Shown: one piece after another, positions 14,401 to 27,021 of the stretch
Position numbering within the stretch: the stretch's first letter is position 1
How the letters are laid out: the number at the start of each line of letters is the position of its first letter
From: Atherix ibis
Taxonomy: Eukaryota > Arthropoda > Insecta > Diptera > Athericidae
Length of the DNA stretch: 64,000 nucleotides
Assembly: GCA_958298945.1 (NCBI GenBank)
Contig: OY282608.1
Span: 80,710,806-80,774,805 of the forward strand
Direction: 5' to 3'
The notes under the pieces: model-generated
Databases searched by the model: none
The model's input: the letters and a program-made list of their open reading frames with translations, nothing else
What the model was told of the DNA's origin: nothing
Translations under genes and position numbers: made by a program

Positions 14401-15205
14401 CAACAAACCAACAAACCAACAAGCCAACAAACCAAAAAACCAAAAAACCAAAAAACCAACAAACCAAGAAACCAACAAACCAACAAACCAACAAACCAAC
14501 AAACCAACAAACCAACAAACCAACAAAACAACAAACACACAAACCAACAAACCAACAAACCAACAAACCAACAAACCAACAAACCAACAATACGACAAGC
14601 CAACAAACCAACAATGCAACAAACGAACAAACCAACAAGCCAACAAACCAACAAGCCAACAAACCAACAAACCAACAAACCAACAAACCAACAAACAAAT
14701 AAAGCAACAAACCAACAAACCAATAAACCAACAAACCAACAAGCCAACAAACAACGAACCAACAAACCATCAAACCAACAAACCAACAAACCAACAAATC
14801 AACAAACCAACAAACTAACAAGCCAACAAACCAACAAACCAACAAAGCAACAAACCAACAAACCAACAAACCAACAAACCAACAAACCAACAAACCAAAA
14901 AACCAAGAAACCAATAAACCAACAAACAAACAAACAAACAAACCAACAAAATAACAAACCAACAAACAAATAAACCAACAAACCAACAAGCCAACAAGCC
15001 AACAAACCAACAAGCCAACAAACGAACAAACGAACAAACCAACAAACCAACAAACCAACAAACCAACAAGCCAATAAACAAAAAAACCAACAATCAAACA
15101 AACCAACAAACCAACAAACCAATAAACCAACAAACAATTAAAACAACAAACCAACAAACCAACAAACCAACAAACCAACAAAACAACAAGCCAACAAGCC
15201 AACAA
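11150..15205. repeat. Segmental duplication of about 4.1 kb, left copy
   Basis: This segment is colinear with about 15765-19883. Matching landmarks include GCCAAAAAC (11151/15765), an unusual four-A form CCCAAAATTAAC (11440/16053), three CCGAC (11815, 12304, 12769 against 16436, 16925, 17454), G (13161/17855), T, both U, M and K. The offset drifts from 4614 to 4694 and back to 4678. Homology stops just after K, where the left copy has AAG and the right copy AAA. Confidence 0.9.
11424..13160. repeat. Linker with three iterations of a 0.47-0.49 kb sub-repeat
   Basis: CCGAC markers near 11815, 12304 and 12769 (489 and 465 bp apart) each precede a CCC 9-mer and two CAAATGAAC units. The linker ends at the A-tract near 13135 and the next G. 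It has no T marker, unlike the other linkers. No gene is supported. Confidence 0.85.
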
Positions 15206-15224
15206 GCCAACAAGCCAACACCCC
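13161..15224. repeat. Core higher-order repeat, copy b, with K-V deletion
   Basis: GGATTAAG 13161, T 13473, U 13840 and 14231, M 14614, K 15136 and V 15221. K to V is only 85 bp against 429 in copies a and c. The missing 344 bp is exactly 43 units of 8 bp, so one in-register deletion explains it. Confidence 0.9.
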
Positions 15225-16036
15225 AACAAACGAACAAACCAACAAACAAACAAACCAACAAACCAACAAACCAACAAACCAACAAGCCAAAAACAAACAA
15301 ACCAACAATCAAACAAACCAACAAATCAACAAACCAACAAACCAACAAACCAACAAGCCAACAAGCCAACAAGCCAATAAGCCAACAAGCCAACAAGCGA
15401 ACAAACTAACAAACAAACAAACCAACAAACCAACAAACCAACAAACCAACAAACCAACAAACCAACAAACCAACAAACCAACAAGCCAAAAACAAACAAA
15501 CCAACAATCAAACAAACCAACAAATCAACAAACCAACAAACCAACAAACCAACAAGCCAACAAGCCAACAAGCCAATAAGCCAACAAGCCAACAAACGAA
15601 CAAACTAACAAACAAACAAACCAACAAACCAACAAACCAACAAACCAACAAACCAACAAACCAACAAACCAACAAACCAATAAACAAACAAACCAACAAA
15701 CCAACAAAACAACAAACCAACAAACAAATTAACCAACAAACCAACAAAAAAAAAAAACCAACAAGCCAAAAACAAACAAACCAACAATCAAACAAACCAA
15801 CAAATCAACAAACCAACAAACCAACAAACCAACAAGCCAACAAGCCAACAAGCCAATAAGCCAACAAGCCAACAAACGAACAAACTAACAAACAAACAAA
15901 CCAACAAACCAACAAACCAACAAACCAACAAACCAACAAACCAACAAACCAACAAACCAATAAACAAACAAACCAACAAACCAACAAAACAACAAACCAA
16001 CAAACAAATTAACCAACAAACCAACAAAAAAAAAAA
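15225..16036. repeat. Local triplication of the V-to-A segment
   Basis: GCCAAAAAC appears near 15286, 15485 and 15765, giving successive copies of 199 and 280 bp followed by a third that continues into the linker. Two A-tracts (12 at 15746-15757 and 11 at 16026-16036) end the second and third copies; the first copy stops before its A-tract. Elsewhere this segment is single. Confidence 0.88.
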
Positions 16037-19000
16037 CCAACAAACCAACAAACCCAAAATTAACAAGCAAACAAACCACCAAACCAACAAGCCAACAAGC
16101 TAACAAACCAACAAGCCAACAAACGAACAAACCAACAAGCCAACAAACCAAAAAACCAACAAACCAACAAACCAACAAACCAAAAAACCAACAAACGAAC
16201 AAACTAACCAACCAACAAACCAACAAACGAACAAACCAACAAACAAACAAACCAACAAGCCAACAAACAAACAAACCAACAATCAAACAAACCAACAAAC
16301 CAACAAACCAACAAACCAACAAACCAACAAACCAACAAACCAACAAACCAACAAGCCAACAAACAAACAAACAAACAAACAAACAAGCCAGCAAACGAAC
16401 AAACCAACAAACCTACAAACCAACAAACCAACAAACCGACAAACCAACAAACCAACAAACCAACAAACCAACAAACCAACAACCCAAAAAAACCAACAAA
16501 CCAACAAACTAACAAGCCAACAAACCAACAAACCAACAAGCCAACAAATGAACAAACCAACAAACAAACAAACCAACAAACCAACAAGCCAACAAACCAA
16601 CAAGCCAACAAACCAACAAACAAATGAACCAACAAACCAACAAACCAACAAACCAACAAACCAACAAACCAACAAACCAACAAACCAAAAAACCAACAAA
16701 CCAACAAACAAACAAACCAACAAACCAACAAACCAACAAACCAACAAACCAACAAGCCAACAAACAAACAAACCAACAATCAAACAAACCAACAAACCAA
16801 CAAACCAACAAACCAACAAACCAACAAACCAACAAACCAACAAGCCAACAAACAAACAAACCAACAAACAAACAAGCCAGCAAACGAACAAACCAACAAA
16901 CCTACAAACCAACAAACCAACAAACCGACAAACCAACAAACCAACAAACCAACAAACCAACAAACCAACAACCCAAAAAAACCAACAAACCAACAAACTA
17001 ACAAGCCAACAAACCAACAAACCAACAAGCCAACAAATGAACAAACCAACAAACAAACAAACCAACAAACCAACAAGCCAACAAACCAACAAGCCAACAA
17101 ACCAACAAACAAATGAACCAACAAACCAACAAACCAACAAACCAACAAACCAACAAACCAACAAACCAACAAACCAAAAAACCAACAAACCAACAAGCCA
17201 ACAAACCAACAAACGAACAAACCAACAAACCAACAAACCAAAAAACCAACAAATCAACAAACCAATAAACCAACAAACTAACATACCAACAAACCAACAA
17301 ACCAACAAACCAACAAACCAACAAACCAAAAAACCAACAAACCAACAAACCAACAAGCCAACAAACCAACAAGCCAACAAACAAACAAACCAAAAAACAA
17401 ACAAGCCAACAAACGAACAAACCAACAAACCTACAAACCAACAAACCAACAAACCGACAAACCAACAAACCAACAAACCAACAAACCAACAAACCAACAA
17501 CCCAAAAAAACCAACAAACCAACAAACCAACAAGCCAACAAACCAACAAACCAACAAGCCAACAAATGAACAAACCAACAAACAAACAAACCAACAAACC
17601 AACAAACCAACAAACCAACAAGCCAACAAACCAACAAACAAATGAACCAACAAACCAACAAACCAACAAACCAACAAACCAACAAACCAACAAACCAACA
17701 AACCAACAAACCAACAAACCAAAAAACCAACAAACCAACAAACCAACAAATCAACAAACCAACAAACCAACAAACCAACAAACAAACAAACCAACAAACG
17801 AACAAAACAACAAACCAACAAACCAACAAAAAAAAAAACCAACAAACCAACAAAGGATTAAGCCAACAAACCAACAAACCCAAAAATTAACAAGCAAACA
17901 AACCACCAAACCAACAAGCCAACAAGCCAAAAAACCAACAAGACAACAAGCCAACAAACGAACAAACCAACAAACCAACAAACCAACAAACCAAAAAACC
18001 AACAAACCAACAAACCAACAAACCAAAAAACCAACAAACGAACAAACTAACCAACCAACAAACCAACAAACGAACAAACCACCAAACCAAAAAACCAACA
18101 AACGAACAAACCAACAAACCAACAAACCAACAAGCCAACAAACCAAAAAACTAACAAACCAACAAACTAGCAAACCAACAAACCAACAAACCAACAAACC
18201 AACAAACCAACAAACCAACAAACCAACAAACCAACAAGCCAACAAACCAACAAACGAACAAACCAACAAACCAAAAAACCAACAAACCAACAAACCAACA
18301 AACCAACAAACCAACAAACCAACATACCAACAAACCAACAAACCAACAAACCAACAAACCAAAAAACCAAAAAACCAACAAACCAAAAAACCAACAAGCC
18401 AACAAACAAACAAGCAAACAAACGAACAAACCAACAAACAAACAAGACAACAAACGAACAAACCAACAAACCAACAAACCTACAAACCAACAAACCAACA
18501 AACCAACAAACCAACAAACCAACAAAACAACAACTCAACAACCCAACAAACCAACAAGCCAACAAACGAACAAACGAACAAACCAACAAACCAACAGACC
18601 AACGAACCAACAAACCAACAAACCAACAAACCAACAAACCAACAAGCCAATAAACCAACAAACCAACAAACGAACAAACCAACAAAGCAACAAACCAACA
18701 AGCCAACAAACCAACAAACGAACAAATCAACAAACCAACAAACCAACAAACCAACAAACCAACAAACCAACAAACCAACAAACCAACAAACAAATAAACC
18801 AACAAGCCAACAAACGAACAAACCAACAAACCAACAAACCAAAAACCAACAAACCAACAAACCGACAAACCAACAAACCAACAAACCAACAAACCAACAA
18901 ACCAACAACTCAACAACCCAACAAACCAACAAGCCAACAAACGAACAAACGAACAAACCAACAAACCAACAAACCAACGAACCAACAAACCAATAAACCA

Positions 19001-19883
19001 ACAAACTAACAAACCAACAAACCAACAAACCAACAAACCAACAAACCAACATACCAACAAACCAACAAACCAAGAAATCAACAAACCAACAAACCAACAA
19101 GCCAACAAACCAAAAAACCAAAAAACCAAAAAACCAACAAACCAAGAAACCAACAAACCAACAAACCAACAAACCAACAAACCAACAAACCAACAAACCA
19201 ACAAAACAACAAACACACAAACCAACAAACCAACAAACCAACAAACCAACAAACCAACAAACCAACAATACGACAAGCCAACAAACCAACAATGCAACAA
19301 ACGAACAAACCAACAAGCCAACAAACCAACAAGCCAACAAACCAACAAACCAACAAACCAACAAACCAACAAACAAATAAAGCAACAAACCAACAAACCA
19401 ATAAACCAACAAACCAACAAGCCAACAAACAACGAACCAACAAACCATCAAACCAACAAACCAACAAACCAACAAATCAACAAACCAACAAACTAACAAG
19501 CCAACAAACCAACAAACCAACAAAGCAACAAACCAACAAACCAACAAACCAACAAACCAACAAACCAACAAACCAAAAAACCAAGAAACCAATAAACCAA
19601 CAAACCAACAAACAAACAAACCAACAAAATAACAAACCAACAAACAAATAAACTAACAAACCAACAAGCCAACAAGCCAACAAACCAACAAGCCAACAAA
19701 CGAACAAACGAACAAACCAACAAACCAACAAACCAACAAACCAACAAGCCAATAAACAAAAAAACCAACAATCAAACAAACCAACAAACCAACAAACCAA
19801 TAAACCAACAAACAATTAAAACAACAAACCAACAAACCAACAAACCAACAAACCAACAAAACAACAAGCCAACAAGCCAACAA
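15765..19883. repeat. Segmental duplication of about 4.1 kb, right copy
   Basis: Partner of 11150-15205. It is about 64 bp longer near 17.17-17.25 kb, of which 56 bp is one block inserted before CAAATCAAC. Later it is 16 bp shorter between the two U markers (375 against 391 bp). All these differences are whole octamers. Confidence 0.9.
16037..17854. repeat. Linker, duplicate of 11424-13160
   Basis: It has the same three CCGAC sub-repeats (16436, 16925, 17454) and paired CAAATGAAC units, and ends at the A-tract just before the G marker near 17855. No gene seen. Confidence 0.85.
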
Positions 19884-20577
19884 ACCAACAAGCCAACAAA
19901 CGAACAAACGAACAAACGAACAAACCAACAAACCAACAAACCAACATACCAACAAGCCAACAAGCCAACAAACCAAAAAACCAACAAACGAACAAACCAA
20001 CAAACCAACAAACCAACAAACCAACAAGCCAACAAGCCAACAAACCAACAAGCCAACACACGAACAAACTAAAAAACAAACAAACCAACAAACCAACGAG
20101 CCAACAAACCAACAAGCCAACAAGCCAACAAACAAACAAACCAACAATCAAACAAACCAACAAACCAACAAACCAACAAACCAACAAACCAACAAACCAA
20201 CAACCCAACAAGCCGACAAGCCAACAAGCCAACAAGCCAACACCCCAACAAACGAACAAACCAACAAACAAACAAACCAACAAACCAACAAACCAACAAA
20301 CCAACAAGCCAAAAACAAACAAACCAACAATCAAACAAACCAACAAATCAACAAACCAACAAACCAACAAACCAACAAGCCAACAAGCCAACAAGCCAAT
20401 AAGCCAATAAGCCAACAAACGAACAAACTAACAAACAAACAAACCAACAAACCAACAAACCAACAAACCAACAAACCAACAAACCAACAAACTAACAAAC
20501 CAATAAACAAATAAACCAACAAACCAACAAAACAACAAACCAACAAACAAATTAACCAACAAACCAACAAAAAAAAA
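17855..20577. repeat. Core higher-order repeat, copy c (complete)
   Basis: GGATTAAG 17855, T 18167, U 18534 and 18909, M 19292, K 19814, V 20243 and A-tract 20569-20577 (9 A). G-T 312, M-K 522 and K-V 429 bp. This is the cleanest complete copy and is used as the reference for the spacings given elsewhere. Confidence 0.92.
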
Positions 20578-23050
20578 CAAACCAACAAACCAACAAACCC
20601 AAAAATTAACAAGCAAACAAACCACCAAACCAACAAGCCAACAAGCTAACAAACCAACAAGCCAACAAACGAACAAACCAACAAGCCAACAAACCAAAAA
20701 ACCAACAAACCAACAAACCAACAAACCAAAAAACCAACAAACGAACAAACTAACCAACCAACAAACCAACAAACGAACAAACCAACAAACAAACAAACCA
20801 ACAAGCCAACAAACCAACAAGCCAACAAGCCAACAAACAAACAAACCAACAATCAAACAAACCAACAAACCAACAAACCAACAAACCAACAAACCAACAA
20901 GCCAACAAGCCAACAAGCCAACAAGCCAACAAACGAACAAACCAACAAACAAACAAACAAACAAACCAACAAACCAACAAACCAACAAACCAACAAACCA
21001 ACAAACCAACAAGCCAACAAACAAACAAACCAACAATCAAACAAACCAACAAACCAACAAACCAACAAATAAGCAAACCAACAAGCCAACAAGCCAACAA
21101 GCCAACAAGCCAACAAGCCAATAAACGAACAAACCAACAAACAAACAAACCAACAAACCAACAAACCAACAAACCAACAAACCAACAAACCAACAAACCA
21201 ACAAACCAACAAACCATCAAACCCTCAAACAAACAAACCAACAAACGAACAAAACAACAAACCAACAAACAAACTAATCAACAAACCAACAAAAAAAAAA
21301 ACCAACAAACCAACAAAAAAAAAACCAACAAACCAACAAACGAACAAGCCAACAAACCAACAAACCCAAAAATTAACAAGCAAACAAACCACCAAACCAA
21401 CAAGTCAACAAGCCAACAAACGAACAAACAAACAAACCAACAAACCAAAAAACCAACAAACTAACAAATCAACAAACCAAAAAACCAACAAACGAACAAA
21501 CTAACCAACCAACAAACCAACAAACGAACAAACCACCAAACCAAAAAACCAACAAACGAACAAACCAACAAACCAACAAACCAACAAGCCAACAAACCAA
21601 AAAACCAACAAACCAACAAACTAGCAAACCAACAAACCAACAAACCAACAAACCAACAAACCAACAAACCAACAAACCAACAAACCAACAAACCAACAAG
21701 CCAACAAACCAACAAACGAACAAACCAACAAACCAACAAACCAACAAACCAATAAACCAACAAACCAACATACCAACAAACCAACAAACCAACAAACCAA
21801 CAAACCAACAACCCAAAAAACCAACAAACCAACAAACCAAAAAGCCAACAAACAAACAAACCAACAAACAAACAAGCCAACAAACGAACAAACCAACAAA
21901 CCTACAAACCAACAAACCAACAAACCGACAAACCAACAAACCAACAAACCAACAAACCAACAAACCAACAACCCAAAAAAACCAACAAACCAACAAACCA
22001 ACAAGCCAACAAACCAACAAACCAACAAGCCAACAAATGAACAAACCAACAAACAAACAAACCAACAAACCAACAAGCCAACAAACCAACAAGCCAACAA
22101 ACCAACAAACAAATGAACCAACAAACCAACAAACCAACAAACCAACAAACCAACAAACCAACAAACCAACAAACCAAAAAACCAACAAACCAACAAACCA
22201 ACAAACCAACAAACCAACAAACCAACAAACAAACAAACCAACAAACGAACAAAACAACAAACCAACAAACAAATTAATCAACAAACCAACAAAAAAAAAA
22301 CCAACAAACCAACAAACGATTAAGCCAACAAACCAACAAACCCAAAAATTAACAAGCAAACAAACCACCAAACCAACAAGCGAACAAGCCAAAAAACCAA
22401 CAAGACAACAAGCCAACAAACGAAAAAACCAACAAACCAACAAACCAAAAAACCAACAAACCAACAAACCAACAAATCAGCAAACCAATAAACCAAAAAA
22501 CTAACATACCAACAAACCAACAAACCAACAAACCAACAAACCAACAAACCAAAAAACCAACAAACCAACAAACCAACAAGCTAACAAACCAACAAGCCAA
22601 CAAACAAACAAACCAACAAACAAACAAGCCAACAAAAGAACAAACCAACAAACCTACAAACCAACAAACCAACAAACCGACAAACCAACAAACCAACAAA
22701 CCAACAAACCAACAACCCAAAAAAACCAACAAACCAACAAACCAACAAGCCAACAAACCAACAAACCAACAAGCCAACAAATGAACAAACCAACAAACAA
22801 ACAAACCAACAAACCAACAAGCCAACAAACCAACAAGCCAACAAACCAACAAACAAATGAACCAACAAACCAACAAACCAACAAACCAACAAACCAACAA
22901 AGCAACAAACCAACAAACCAAAAAACCAACAAACCAACAAACCAACAAATCAACAAACCAACAAACCAACAAACCAACAAACAAACAAACCAACAAACGA
23001 ACAAAACAAGAAACCAACAAACCAACAAAAAAAAACAACAAACCAACAAA
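20578..23050. repeat. Linker with W, double A-tract, T and CG-type G
   Basis: Order: CTAACC near 20750, W near 21222, double A-tract 21291-21324, second CTAACC near 21501, T 21621, CCGAC near 21926, CAAATGAAC near 22035 and 22111, CGATTAAG 22317. The next, GG-type, G follows 734 bp later. The paired CG-then-GG arrangement recurs at 28425/29136, 52766/53629 and 60210/61041. Confidence 0.85.
21291..21324. repeat. Double A-tract
   Basis: A runs of 11 (21291-21301) and 10 (21315-21324), about 70 bp after the W marker near 21222. Confidence 0.85.
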
Positions 23051-24838
23051 GGATTAAGCCAACAAACCAACAAACCCAAAAATTAACAAGCAAACAAACC
23101 ACCAAACCAACAAGCCAACAAGCCAAAAAACCGACAAGACAACAAGCCAACAAACGAACAAACCAACAAACCAACAAACCAACAAACCAAAAAACCAACA
23201 AACCAACAAACCAACAAACCAAAAAACCAACAAACGAACAAACTAACCAACCAACAAACCAACAAACGAACAAACCACCAAACCAAAAAACTAACAAACG
23301 AACAAACCAACAAACCAACAAACCAACAAGCCAACAAACCAAAAAACTAACAAACCAACAAACTAGCAAACCAACAAACCAACAAACCAACAAACCAACA
23401 AACCAACAAACCAACAAACCAACAAACCAACAAACCAACAAGCCAACAAACCAACAAACGAACAAACCAACAAACCAACAAACCAACAAACCAACAAACC
23501 AACAAACCAACAAACCAACAAACCAACATACCAACAAACCAACAATGCAACAAACGAACAAACCAACAAGCCAACAAACCAACAAGCCAACAAACCAACA
23601 AACCAACAAACCAACAAACCAACAAACAAATAAAGCAACAAACCAACAAACCAATAAACCAACAAACCAACAAGCCAACAAACAACGAACCAACAAACCA
23701 TCAAACCAACAAACCAACAAACCAACAAATCAACAAACCAACAAACTAACAAGCCAACAAACCAACAAACCAACAAAGCAACAAACCAACAAACCAACAA
23801 ACCAACAAACCAACAAACCAACAAACCAAAAAACCAAGAAACCAATAAACCAACAAACCAACAAACAAACAAACAAACAAAATAACAAACCAACAAACAA
23901 ATAAACCAACAAACCAACAAGCCAACAAGCCAACAAACCAACAAGCCAACAAACGAACAAACGAACAAACCAACAAACCAACAAACCAACAAACCAACAA
24001 GCCAATAAACAAAAAAACCAACAATCAAACAAACCAACAAACCAACAAACCAATAAACCAACAAACAATTAAAACAACAAACCAACAAACCAACAAACCA
24101 ACAAACCAACAAAACAACAAGCCAACAAGCCAACAAACCAACAAGCCAACAAACGAACAAACGAACAAACGAACAAACCAACAAACCAACAAACCAACAT
24201 ACCAACAAGCCAACAAGCCAACAAACCAAAAAACCAACAAACGAACAAACCAACAAACCAACAAACCAACAAACCAACAAGCCAACAAGCCAACAAACCA
24301 ACAAGCCAACACACGAACAAACTAAAAAACAAACAAACCAACAAACCAACGAGCCAACAAACCAACAAGCCAACAAGCCAACAAACAAACAAACCAACAA
24401 TCAAACAAACCAACAAACCAACAAACCAACAAACCAACAAACCAACAAACCAACAAACCAACAAAACAACAAGCCGACAAGCCAACAAGCCAACAAGCCA
24501 ACACCCCAACAAACGAACAAACCAACAAACAAACAAACCAACAAACCAACAAACCAACAAACCAACAAACCAACAAGCCAAAAACAAACAAACCAACAAT
24601 CAAACAAACCAACAAATCAACAAACCAACAAACCAACAAACCAACAAGCCAACAAGCCAACAAGCCAATAAGCCAATAAGCCAACAAACGAACAAACTAA
24701 CAAACAAACAAACCAACAAACCAACAAACCAACAAACCAACAAACCAACAAACTAACAAACCAATAAACAAACAAACCAACAAACCAACAAAACAACAAA
24801 CCAACAAACAAATTAACCAACAAACCAACAAAAAAAAA
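23051..24838. repeat. Core higher-order repeat, copy d, both U units deleted
   Basis: GGATTAAG 23051, T 23363, M 23545, K 24067, V 24504, A-tract 24830-24838. G to M is 494 bp against 1437 in copy c. Near 23.53 kb a T-module CATACCAAC runs almost directly into CAATGCAAC. The 943 bp lost equals 118 units minus one base, as expected if the deleted stretch held one 7-mer. M-K is still 522 bp. Confidence 0.9.
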
Positions 24839-25094
24839 CAAACCAACAAACCAACAAACCCAAAAATTAACAAGCAAACAAACCACCAAACCAACAAGCC
24901 AACAAGGTAACAAACCAACAAGCCAACAAGCGAACAAACCAACAAGCCAACAAACCAAAAAATCAACAAACCAACAAACCAACAAACCAAAAAACCAACA
25001 AACGAACAAACTAACCAACCAACAAACCAACAAACGAACAAACCAACAAACAAACAAACCAACAAGCCAACAAACCAACAAGCCAACAAGCCAA

Positions 25095-27010
25095 CAAACA
25101 AACAAACCAACAATCAAACAAACCAACAAACCAACAAACCAACAAACCAACAAACCAACAAGCCAACAAGCCAACAAGCCAACAAGCCAACAAACGAACA
25201 AACCAACAAACAAACAAACAAACAAACCAACAAACCAACAAACCAACAAACCAACAAACCAACAAACCAACAAGCCAACAAACAAACAAACCAACAATCA
25301 AACAAACCAACAAACCAACAAACCAACAAATAAGCAAACCAACAAGCCAACAAACCATCAAACCCTCAAACAAACAAACCAACAAACGAACAAAACAACA
25401 AACCAACAAACAAACTAATCAACAAACCAACAAAAAAAAAAACCAACAAACCCACAAAAAAAAAACCAACAAACCAACAAACGAACAAGCCAACAAACCA
25501 ACAAACCCAAAAATTAACAAGCAAACAAACCACCAAACCAACAAGTCAACAAGCCAACAAACGAACAAACAAACAAACCAACAAACCAAAAAACCAACAA
25601 ACTAACAAATCAACAAACCAAAAAACCAACAAACGAACAAACTAACCAACCAACAAACCAACAAACGAACAAACCACCAAACCAAAAAACCAACAAACGA
25701 ACAAACCAACAAACCAACAAACCAACAAGCCAACAAACCAAAAAACCAACAAACCAACAAACTAGCAAACCAACAAACCAACAAACCAACAAACCAACAA
25801 ACCAACAAACCAACAAACCAACAAACCAACAAACCGACAAGCCAACAAACCAACAAACGAACAAACCAACAAACCAACAAACCAACAAACCAACAAACCA
25901 ACAAACCAATAAACCAACAAACCAACATACCAACAAACCAACAAACCAACAAACCAACAAACCAACAAACCAAAAAACCAACAAACCAACAAACCAACAA
26001 GCCAACAAACCAAAAAGCCAACAAACAAACAAACCAACAAACAAACAAGCCAACAAACGAACAAACCAACAAACCTACAAACCAACAAACCAACAAACCG
26101 ACAAACCAACAAACCAACAAACCAACAAACCAACAAACCAACAACCCAAAAAAACCAACAAACCAACAAACCAACAAGCCAACAAACCAACAAACCAACA
26201 AGCCAACAAATGAACAAACCAACAAACAAACAAACCAACAAACCAACAAGCCAACAAACCAACAAGCCAACAAACCAACAAACAAATGAACCAACAAACC
26301 AACAAACCAACAAACCAACAAACCAACAAACCAACAAACCAACAAACCAAAAAACCAACAAACCAACAAACCAACAAACCAACAAACCAACAAACCAACA
26401 AACAAACAAACCAACAAACGAACAAAACAACAAACCAACAAACAAATTAATCAACAAACCAACAAAAAAAAAACCAACAAACCAACAAACGATTAAGCCA
26501 ACAAACCAACAAACCCAAAAATTAACAAGCAAACAAACCACCAAACCAACAAGCGAACAAGCCAAAAAACCAACAAGACAACAAGCCAACAAACGAAAAA
26601 ACCAAGAAACCAACAAACCAAAAAACCAACAAACCAACAAACCAACAAATCAGCAAACCAATAAACCAACAAACTAACATACCAACAAACCAACAAACCA
26701 ACAAACCAACAAACCAACAAACCAAAAAACCAACAAACCAACAAACCAACAAGCTAACAAACCAACAAGCCAACAAACAAACAAACCAACAAACAAACAA
26801 GCCAACAAAAGAACAAACCAACAAACCTACAAACCAACAAACCAACAAACCGACAAACCAACAAACCAACAAACCAACAAACCAACAAACCAACAAACCA
26901 ACAAGCCAACAAACCAACAAGCCAACAAACCAACAAACAAATGAACCAACAAACCAACAAACCAACAAACCAACAAACCAACAAACCAACAAACCAACAA
27001 ACCAAAAAAC
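25095..27010. repeat. 1.93-kb tandem duplication, first copy
   Basis: It starts near CAATC (25111) and carries W, double A-tract, T, CCGAC and CG-type G. It ends in a junction near 27.01 kb where a CAAATGAAC block runs into CAAACAAAC and CAATC (27038), that is, back to the start of the unit. Confidence 0.85.
25432..25465. repeat. Double A-tract
   Basis: A runs of 11 (25432-25442) and 10 (25456-25465) after W near 25363. The spacer has a private CCCAC change. Confidence 0.85.
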
Positions 27011-27021
27011 CAACAAGCCAA

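Noticed and set aside
14614..14640. CAATGCAAC as possible start codons or regulatory sites (27 copies)
   Set aside because: These are M marker octamers copied with the HOR. No ribosome-binding or promoter context can be defined in A/C-only sequence, and the downstream frames are satellite.
12965..14818. Open frame of about 617 codons on the plus strand, Asn/Lys/Pro/Thr/Gln-rich
   Set aside because: Reads as NKPTNQQT repeats for the same arithmetic reason. The start codon comes only from a CAAATGAAC variant octamer that recurs in the HOR. No coding evidence.
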